From: CAVRZR01 sp964354215
GTDB taxonomy: Bacteria > Actinomycetota > Coriobacteriia > Anaerosomatales > CAVRZR01
Length of the DNA: 55,319 nucleotides
Direction of reading: 5' to 3'
NCBI GenBank assembly: GCA_964354215.1
Contig: CAYGYT010000013.1
Location: 1-55,319, forward strand
The notes beneath the pieces were generated by a model. It did no database searches, was not told where the DNA came from, and was given only the letters and a program-made list of their open reading frames with translations. Position 1 is the first letter of the stretch, and every line of letters starts with the position of its first letter. The translations under genes and the position numbers were made by a program. This document shows positions 49,625 to 55,319 of this stretch, one piece after another.

Positions 49625-50995
49625 TTACACGTGGTTCGTTCCCGCGAACTCCCCCGCGAGAAACCACGTGTGCGCGTCCGTGATGCGTACCTTGATGAAG
49701 CGGCCGGCGAACTCCTCGGCGGTCGTGCCCTCGGGCACGGGAACGTGCACGACCTTGTTCCCCTCGGAACGGCCGGCAAGGATCGTGTCGTCGCGCTTGC
49801 TCGGCCCCTCCACGAGCACGGACTGCACCGTGTCGACGAGCGCACGGTTCTTCTCAAGCGCCGAGCGCTGTACCTCGCCCACAAGTCGGTCGAAGCGCAC
49901 CTGCACGAGGTCGCGATGCGTGGCGTCCCCTGCGGCAGCGCGAGCGGCCGCGTCGGTTGCGGCAAGCGCGGCTGCCGGCGTACCCTCGCGTGGCGAGTAG
50001 ATGAAGGTGAAGGCCTGGTCGTAGCGTGCGTGGCGCACGACGTCGAGCGTCTCCGCGAAATCGGCTTCTGTCTCGCTCGGAAAGCCGACGATGAGGTCGG
50101 TCGAGAGCGCGAGGTCCGGCATCGCCGCGTACAGGCGATCGACGAGCGCCAGGTACGTCTCGCGGGTGTAGACGCGGTTCATCGCTTCGAGAATGCGATT
50201 CGAGCCCGACTGCACCGGCAGGTGCAGCGAGTTGCAGACCTCGGGTGTTTCCGCCATGGCTTGGATCGTCGCGTCCGAGAGGTCCTTGGGGTGGCTCGTT
50301 GCGAATCGAATGCGCCGGGCCCCGGTCGCGGCCACCGATCGCAGCACCTCGGCGAAACGCGGTTCGCCATAGAGGTCCCGACCGTACGAGTTCACGTTCT
50401 GTCCGAGGAGTGTGATCTCGAGCACGCCGTCGGCGACGAGCCGCTCGCACTCGGCCACCACGCGCTCCAGCGGGCGCGAGCGCTCGCGCCCGCGCACATA
50501 GGGCACGATGCAGTACGAGCAGAAGTTGTCGCAGCCCACCGTGATGGGCACCCACGCATGCCACGCGTGCTCGCGCTCGCTCGGCAGGTCGCTCGCGAAC
50601 TCGTCGCTCCCCTCGAGCACTTCGACAACCGAGCGACGTTCCTGCGCGGCCGTCTCCAGCAGAACGGGCAGATGCCCGAGGTTGTGCGTGCCGAAGACGA
50701 CGTCGATGTGCGGAAGCGACTCGAGCAGACGCTCGCCGTCGCGCTGACCGATGCAGCCGCCGACCGCGATCAGGGCTTGTGGCCGCACCGCCTTGAGAGC
50801 CTTCAGGCTCGCGACCTGTCCGACGAGCCGCTCGTCGGCCTTCTCGCGCACGCAGCAGGTCATGAAGACGACGACATCCGCTTCTTCGGCCTCGGAGACG
50901 GGCGTGAGCCCGGAGGCCCTCAGAAGGCCTGAGACGCGCTCTGAGTCGTGTTTGTTCATCTGGCACCCGAAGGTGCGCACGAGGTAGGTCCGCAT
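49625..50995 (-). CDS. miaB: tRNA-2-methylthio-N6-dimethylallyladenosine synthase MiaB
   Basis: A 456-residue radical SAM methylthiotransferase that modifies the product of MiaA. It has the N-terminal cluster cysteines ('TFGCQMNKHDSE', 'CCVREKADER', 'GGCIGQRDG'), the radical SAM motif 'GCDNFCSYCIVPYVRGRERSR' (CX3CX2C) and a C-terminal TRAM domain. ATG 50995 matches the family start. No ribosome-binding site is visible, so a leaderless start is possible. Confidence 0.96.
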   Translation of the reverse strand: MRTYLVRTFGCQMNKHDSERVSGLLRASGLTPVSEAEEADVVVFMTCCVREKADERLVGQVASLKALKAVRPQALIAVGGCIGQRDGERLLESLPHIDVVFGTHNLGHLPVLLETAAQERRSVVEVLEGSDEFASDLPSEREHAWHAWVPITVGCDNFCSYCIVPYVRGRERSRPLERVVAECERLVADGVLEITLLGQNVNSYGRDLYGEPRFAEVLRSVAATGARRIRFATSHPKDLSDATIQAMAETPEVCNSLHLPVQSGSNRILEAMNRVYTRETYLALVDRLYAAMPDLALSTDLIVGFPSETEADFAETLDVVRHARYDQAFTFIYSPREGTPAAALAATDAAARAAAGDATHRDLVQVRFDRLVGEVQRSALEKNRALVDTVQSVLVEGPSKRDDTILAGRSEGNKVVHVPVPEGTTAEEFAGRFIKVRITDAHTWFLAGEFAGTNHV

Positions 50996-51103
50996 GGCCG
51001 ATAAAGGGTAGCACGCGTTCAGCGGGTCCCTGCCGGGGATCGCCCGCGTGCCGCACGGGCGTGGCGTACGCGCCGCGCGGGCGTGGATCATCCGGATTGC
51101 GGG

Positions 51104-51919
51104 CTACCGGGGCGCGAGCGACAGGAGCCGCTCGACCTCGCTTTCGGGGATCTCGACGCTGCCGAGGTCTTGTTTGGGCACCTCGGGCCCGTGGTAGTCG
51201 CTGCCGCCGGTGGCGATGAGGCCGAGACTCCGCGCGAGCCAGGCGTAGCGGTCACGGTCCTCGACGCTGTGCTCCGCGTGGTAGGCCTCGATACCCATGA
51301 GGCCGACGCCGACGAGCGACGGGATCAGATCGTCGACCTTCGTGACGCCCGGATGCGCGAGCACGGGTACACCGCCGGCCGAGCGGACTACTTCGAGCAC
51401 GTCGAATGGCGAGCGCACGTCCTTGGGCACGTAGAAGGGGCGCCCTCGTCCGAGCAGCTGGCGAAAGGCCTCCGTGACGTTCTGGGAATGCCCCTCGTTC
51501 ACCAGCACACGCGCGACGTGCGAGCGCCCCACCGATCCTCCGTCGGCGAGCGCCAGGACGCTCTCGAGGCTGATATCGTATCCGGCTTCGCGCAGGGCGG
51601 CGACGATGGTCTCGGCGCGTCTCCTGCGGGCGTCGCGCAGGTCCTCGAGGTGTGATAGCAGCTGCGCGTCTTCGTAGCCGACGAAGTAGCCGAGGATGTG
51701 GACGTCTCGTCCCTCCCACACCGCCGAGAGTTCGACGCCGGGGACGAGGATGAGCGGTGACCCCTCAGCTGCCTGGAGTGCTTCGGGTATGCCGGCGACA
51801 GAGTCGTGGTCGGTGATGGCCAGCACGTCAAGCCCGAGTTCGTGCGCGTGGTTGACGAGTGCGGACGGTGACAAAGCGCCGTCGGAGGCAGACGTGTGCG
51901 CATGGAGGTCGGCCCGCAT
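51104..51919 (-). CDS. PHP-domain phosphoesterase
   Basis: A 271-residue metal-dependent phosphoesterase of the PHP family. The metal ligands are visible in 'ADLHAHTSASDG', 'ITDHDSVAG', 'VPGVELSA', 'VLAHPG' and 'GGSDYHG'. Members include 5'-3' nucleases and nucleoside-bisphosphate phosphatases (YciV/RnmA-like), which fits this length. ATG 51919 has AGGGAGGGGAG upstream. It lies between miaB and spoVS. Confidence 0.87.
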   Translation of the reverse strand: MRADLHAHTSASDGALSPSALVNHAHELGLDVLAITDHDSVAGIPEALQAAEGSPLILVPGVELSAVWEGRDVHILGYFVGYEDAQLLSHLEDLRDARRRRAETIVAALREAGYDISLESVLALADGGSVGRSHVARVLVNEGHSQNVTEAFRQLLGRGRPFYVPKDVRSPFDVLEVVRSAGGVPVLAHPGVTKVDDLIPSLVGVGLMGIEAYHAEHSVEDRDRYAWLARSLGLIATGGSDYHGPEVPKQDLGSVEIPESEVERLLSLAPR

Positions 51920-51951
51920 CTCCCCTCCCTGCGCCGGATGGTGCCGTACCG

Positions 51952-52224
51952 CTAGCGGTGCATGTCCCGAGGCTCGATCAGCAGCCGGATGGCCGTGCGT
52001 TCCTCGCCGTTGATCTCGATGTCGGCGAAGGCGGGGATGCACGTCAGTTCCATACCGGAGGGGGCGAGGAATCCCCGTGCGATAGCGATAGCCTTCACGG
52101 CCTGGTTCAGGGCCCCCGCCCCTACGGTCTGAACCTCGACTGCCCCCTGCTCCCGAACAACGCCCGCGAGCGCGCCTGCAACGGCGTTCGGGTTGGACTT
52201 GCTCGAAACCTTGAGGACTTCCAC
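51952..52224 (-). CDS. spoVS: Stage V sporulation protein S
   Basis: A 90-residue Alba-like protein: 'VLKVSSKSNPNAVAGALAGVV', 'VGAGALNQAVKAIAIARGFLAPSG', 'IEINGEERTAIRLLIEP'. SpoVS acts in sporulation and division in Bacillus but is widespread in non-sporulating bacteria. GTG 52224 has GGGGGAG upstream. The order rny-...-spoVS-...-miaB resembles the Bacillus region. Confidence 0.95.
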   Translation of the reverse strand: MEVLKVSSKSNPNAVAGALAGVVREQGAVEVQTVGAGALNQAVKAIAIARGFLAPSGMELTCIPAFADIEINGEERTAIRLLIEPRDMHR

Positions 52225-52332
52225 TGGCTCCCCCGCTGCTGTAGTTGTGGCTTCGAGGCCGCATGGCGGCCGGCTGCGTGAATGCTGTGTGACGTGCTGC
52301 GATTGGAGTATATCGTACGCTTCAGTCGAGGC

Positions 52333-53412
52333 TCAGTCTTCCTTCTCCACGTCGAATCTGACCCGTATGTCGTCCCTTCCAACTGTTATCTTCGGCTCGC
52401 CGGTCAGATGTATGTAGTACTTCTCTGCGAGCGAATCGAACACTGCCGTGAGATCGCGCCGGAACGCTGTCAGGTCCGAGTGGTGGATACGCAAGCCGCG
52501 ACGGTCCCGGTAGATGTCGGGCGCGGCCTCCGGAGGAGGCGCTTCCTCGTCCGTCAGAAGCTGCACGAGAACCGGCTCCAGCGGCGTGAGTTCGCCGGCC
52601 AGCACGCGATGCGAGGTGCGTTCGGACACCGCGACAGCGAGTTGGTCCGCGAGCTCGGTGAGCTCCGCGGCGTCCGACGCGGCAGCCGGGCGCTGCCAGA
52701 GGGGCAAACGCGACAGATCGTCGACGAAGAGCAGGTCTGCCGAGTCGAGAACGTCGCGAGCCGTCGCGAAGAGCGTGGCGAGTATCTCCGCCGGCGAGCC
52801 GAGGTAGACGTCGATACCTTGATGCTCGAGCGAGAACTCGACGACTCGGCGGGCGATGTTGTGAGGGCCACGGGCAGCTCTGAGCGTACCGTCGTCCCCT
52901 CGCTCGATCGCGGGCCAGGTCGACTGGTCGGTTCGCTCAGCCAAATCGGTCGTGTCGATGAGCACCGCGAGCGACGTGCCCTTGTGCGCGCCTGAGATCG
53001 CAACACGCGCCGAGGAGACGTTGCTTTTCACCGAGAAGAGCGCCATCCCGCGCCCGTGAACGCCCCACCGGTCCATGACCATCGTCTCGAGCTTGCTCGT
53101 CACACGTGGCTCGAAGATGCGTTCCTGGAGCGATGCGGGTATGCCGAGCCCGTCGTCGATGACGGTGAGCGCCCGAGTGTCGCCCTCCCGGTGGGATGCC
53201 ACGAAGATGCGCTGAGCGTGTGCGTCGCGGGCATTGCGCAGGAGCTCCACTACGACGTCTTCGACGCCGCGAACGTCGTGTTTGGCCTGGCGCCGCTCGG
53301 CTTCCGAGATGCGGAGGCGGACGTAGCCGTCGCCGAGGTCCTCCTCGACCTTGAGGAAGGAGTCCCCGGAGACAGATGCGACGAAATCGATGAGGGAATC
53401 GGAGTCAGCCAT
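52333..53412 (-). CDS. GHKL-fold ATPase of unknown function
   Basis: A 359-residue protein with an N-terminal HATPase domain: N box 'VVVELLRNARDAHA', G1 box 'DDGLGIPASL', G2 loop 'GVHGRGMALFSVK'. A C-terminal region of about 200 residues has no recognised domain. No histidine-kinase dimerisation helix with a phosphorylated His is seen, so it resembles MutL/Hsp90-type GHKL proteins rather than kinases. It lies between rny and spoVS; a role in RNA or DNA metabolism is only inference. ATG 53412 starts the coding part. Confidence 0.72.
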   Translation of the reverse strand: MADSDSLIDFVASVSGDSFLKVEEDLGDGYVRLRISEAERRQAKHDVRGVEDVVVELLRNARDAHAQRIFVASHREGDTRALTVIDDGLGIPASLQERIFEPRVTSKLETMVMDRWGVHGRGMALFSVKSNVSSARVAISGAHKGTSLAVLIDTTDLAERTDQSTWPAIERGDDGTLRAARGPHNIARRVVEFSLEHQGIDVYLGSPAEILATLFATARDVLDSADLLFVDDLSRLPLWQRPAAASDAAELTELADQLAVAVSERTSHRVLAGELTPLEPVLVQLLTDEEAPPPEAAPDIYRDRRGLRIHHSDLTAFRRDLTAVFDSLAEKYYIHLTGEPKITVGRDDIRVRFDVEKED

Positions 53413-53497
53413 GCGAGTCAGTCTACCTGCCGAAGGGACGGGGCGCACGGCGTGGCGGCCTGACGGCCTGACGGGCCCCGCCCCTTCCCTGAATCAG

Positions 53498-53526
53498 AAC
53501 GAGCCACCCGACGGGGGTGGCTCGTT
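53498..53526 (-). terminator. Terminator downstream of rny
   Basis: A 12-bp perfect stem (AACGAGCCACCC with GGGTGGCTCGTT, loop 53510-53514). Read on the reverse strand it is followed by CTGATTC. It separates rny from the GHKL gene. Confidence 0.7.
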
Positions 53527-53605
53527 CGCATGGCTGGTAGCCAGCTCGATTGTAGCGCGTCGTCACGCGCGCGGTTCATGCGGCGCGCCGGCTGTCGCCG
53601 CCGCG

Positions 53606-55138
53606 CTACTTCGCGTAGTCGACCGCGCGGCTCTCCCGGATGACCATGACCTTGATCTGCCCCGGGTACTCGAGCTCCTCTTCGATCTGCTTCGCTATGT
53701 CGCGTGCGAGCACCACCGAGTCTGCGTCGCTGATCTGGTCGGGTTTGACCATGACGCGGACCTCTCGGCCGGCCTGCATCGCATACGTCTTCTCGACGCC
53801 CTTGTGCTGGTTCGCGACCGCCTCAAGCTTCTCGAGGCGCTTGATGTAGCTCTCGAGGGTCTCTCGGCGAGCACCGGGGCGACCTGCCGAGATGGCATCG
53901 GCTGCCTGAACGAGCACCGCCTCTACCGTCTGGGGTTCCACGTCGCCGTGGTGCGCCTCGATGGCGTGAATGACCGACTTGGGCTCGTTCATGCGGCGCG
54001 CGAGGTCCGCGCCGATCACGGCGTGTGGACCCTCGACCTCGTGGTCGATAGCTTTGCCGAGGTCGTGCAGGAGGCCCGCGCGTTTCGCGAGCTGGACGTC
54101 GGTGCCGAGCTCAGCTGCCATGACGCCGGCGAGATACGCGACTTCGAGGGAGTGCTTGAGCACGTTCTGGCCGTAGCTGGTGCGGAACTTGAGGCGGCCG
54201 AGGGTGCGGATCAGTTCGGGGTGCAGCCCGTGGACCGCCGTGTCGAACGCGGCCTGCTCGCCCGCATCGTGCACCTGCTGGTTCACAAGCGTCGTCGCCT
54301 TGTCGAACATCTCCTCGATCCGAGCGGGATGAATCCGCCCGTCCTGGATGAGGCTCTCAAGCGCGATGCGGCCGATCTCACGGCGTACGGGGTCGAAGCT
54401 CGAGAGGATGACCGCCTCAGGGGTGTCGTCGATGATGAGGTTGATGCCGGTAAGCTGCTCGAAGGCGCGGATGTTGCGGCCCTCTCGGCCAATGATGCGC
54501 CCCTTCATGTCGTCGCTTGGTATGTGCACGACAGAGACCGTCGACTCCGCCGTGTGATCCGCAGCGACGCGCTGGATCGCGATACCGACGATATTGCGCG
54601 CCTTCTTGTCCGCCTCTTCGCGAGCTCGCGTCTCCGTCTCGCGGATGAAGGCCGCCGCGTCGCGTTTGACGTCCTCCTGGATCCGGTTCATGAGCTCAGC
54701 CTTGGCTTCGTCGGCCGTCATGCCGGCGAGCGACTCGAGGCGCAGGCGCTCCTGCTCGATAAGCGCCTCGAGGTCCTTCTCGAGTTTCTCGATCTGACCC
54801 TGCTGACTCGAGAGCTGGTGCTCGCGCTTGTCGAGGGACTCAGCGCGACGATCGATCGACTCCTCGCGCTGGATGAGGCGGTTCTCGAGGGCGGTAAGTT
54901 CCTTTCGGCGTTCCTTGGCCTCGGTCTCGGCCTCGGCCTTCATCTTGAAGATCTGGTCCTTAGCCTCGACCAGCGCTTCTCTCTTGAGCGTCTCAGCCTG
55001 CTTTCCGGCTTCCTTGACCGCGCGCTCCGCGTCTTCGGCGGCTCGGGCGGTGCGATCTTTGATGAGGAAGCGGTTGAGCACGAAGCCGAGGGCAGCACCG
55101 ACAAAGACCGCGACGAGTACGAACAAGACGGTTTCCAC
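53606..55138 (-). CDS. rny: Ribonuclease Y
   Basis: A 510-residue membrane-anchored endoribonuclease that starts mRNA decay. The N-terminal membrane helix ('VLFVLVAVFVGAALGFVL') is followed by a long coiled coil, a KH domain ('GRIIGREGRNIRAFEQLTG') and an HD domain with H358-D359 in 'LLHDLGKAIDHE'. GTG 55138 has AGGAGGGG upstream. It is the first gene of this reverse set within the window. Confidence 0.97.
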   Translation of the reverse strand: METVLFVLVAVFVGAALGFVLNRFLIKDRTARAAEDAERAVKEAGKQAETLKREALVEAKDQIFKMKAEAETEAKERRKELTALENRLIQREESIDRRAESLDKREHQLSSQQGQIEKLEKDLEALIEQERLRLESLAGMTADEAKAELMNRIQEDVKRDAAAFIRETETRAREEADKKARNIVGIAIQRVAADHTAESTVSVVHIPSDDMKGRIIGREGRNIRAFEQLTGINLIIDDTPEAVILSSFDPVRREIGRIALESLIQDGRIHPARIEEMFDKATTLVNQQVHDAGEQAAFDTAVHGLHPELIRTLGRLKFRTSYGQNVLKHSLEVAYLAGVMAAELGTDVQLAKRAGLLHDLGKAIDHEVEGPHAVIGADLARRMNEPKSVIHAIEAHHGDVEPQTVEAVLVQAADAISAGRPGARRETLESYIKRLEKLEAVANQHKGVEKTYAMQAGREVRVMVKPDQISDADSVVLARDIAKQIEEELEYPGQIKVMVIRESRAVDYAK

Positions 55139-55232
55139 GGCGCCCCTCCTTTCGTTTGCGCGTCCAGGTCCATTCGGTGGCGCTGGAGGGGTTCTGCCTC
55201 GCGGTCAGCCCTCTGGCGACCGGCGAGTGACG

Positions 55233-55248
55233 GGGACGAGCTCGTCCC
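55233..55248 (+). promoter_or_regulatory. 16-bp perfect palindrome upstream of rny
   Basis: GGGACGAGCTCGTCCC reads the same on both strands. It lies about 95 bases before rny and just downstream of a terminator on the reverse strand. It may be an operator for rny; no matching known site is recognised. Confidence 0.35.
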
Positions 55249-55259
55249 ACAAACACGAA

Positions 55260-55279
55260 CCGGACGCCTCAGCGTCCGG
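55260..55279 (-). terminator. Terminator of the gene upstream of rny (outside window)
   Basis: An 8-bp stem (CCGGACGC with GCGTCCGG, loop CTCA at 55268-55271). On the reverse strand it is followed by TTCGTGTTTG. It would end a transcript entering from the right edge. Confidence 0.6.
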
Positions 55280-55319
55280 CACCCTGATCGGCTCGCACAC
55301 GCGATACACGCGGATACAC

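Overview
The window reads as chromosomal DNA of a high-GC anaerobic actinobacterium, most like an amino-acid-fermenting Coriobacteriia-type lineage (inference, not tested by any search). Supporting signs: GTG/TTG starts and ATGA/GTGA overlaps throughout, an RsiG-like 'aerial mycelium formation' protein, actinobacterial-type LexA boxes, RNase Y and SpoVS, a two-subunit glycine decarboxylase, DapL, and indolepyruvate oxidoreductase with branched-chain amino-acid transport genes. No insertion sequence or CRISPR array was found.

Region 1 (1-6.6 kb) is accessory DNA rich in toxin-antitoxin and mobile-type genes: the end of a RhuM-family gene, a truncated ADP-ribosylglycohydrolase (ADPRH) copy, a TcmP / three-Cys (radical-SAM-like) pair, a NERD-domain remnant, an intact ADPRH reading frame fused to an AbiEi antitoxin followed by the AbiEii toxin, a Phd/YefM antitoxin remnant and a DUF4258/YgiT pair. 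Two exact 426-bp repeats flank the TcmP module. A 48-bp imperfect palindrome lies inside the ADPRH-AbiEi reading frame, just before the natural AbiEi start. The region ends next to tRNA-Pro(GGG).

Region 2 (6.9-27.2 kb) is mostly core and mostly forward: corA-pgsA, a nucleotidyltransferase/phosphomannomutase fusion, a VanW/G5 wall protein, paaK with an ACT protein, a degenerate GGDEF membrane protein (reverse), a D-Ala-D-Ala carboxypeptidase, gcvT-gcvH-gcvPA-gcvPB-lplA, then an RsiG-like protein, a FHA/zinc-ribbon protein, a MerR regulator, hpt, a K+ channel and apt.

Region 3 (27.3-40.1 kb): divergent coiled-coil RlpA and NlpC/P60 wall enzymes, then a long operon-like run iorA-iorB-ACT-livJ-livH-livM-livG-livF-paaK. 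It links uptake of branched-chain or aromatic amino acids, oxidative decarboxylation of their 2-oxo acids and acyl-CoA metabolism. Three small envelope or unknown genes follow.

Region 4 (40.2-55.3 kb): nudix, dut, nrdR and yneA face lexA across a shared SOS control region; two NrdR boxes overlap a promoter in front of nrdR. Forward lexA and a tautomerase follow, then a long reverse block of housekeeping genes: hflX, dapL, dapF, miaA, a LigB/MEMO-AMMECR1 fusion, miaB, PHP phosphoesterase, spoVS, a GHKL ATPase and rny.

The most notable points are the operator-like palindrome inside the ADPRH-AbiEi reading frame, the repeat-flanked TcmP module, the RsiG-like protein with a c-di-GMP signature, the remnant of a second substrate-binding protein between livJ and livH, and the NrdR and LexA sites. 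All functional statements rest on motif reading by eye; no database search was run.
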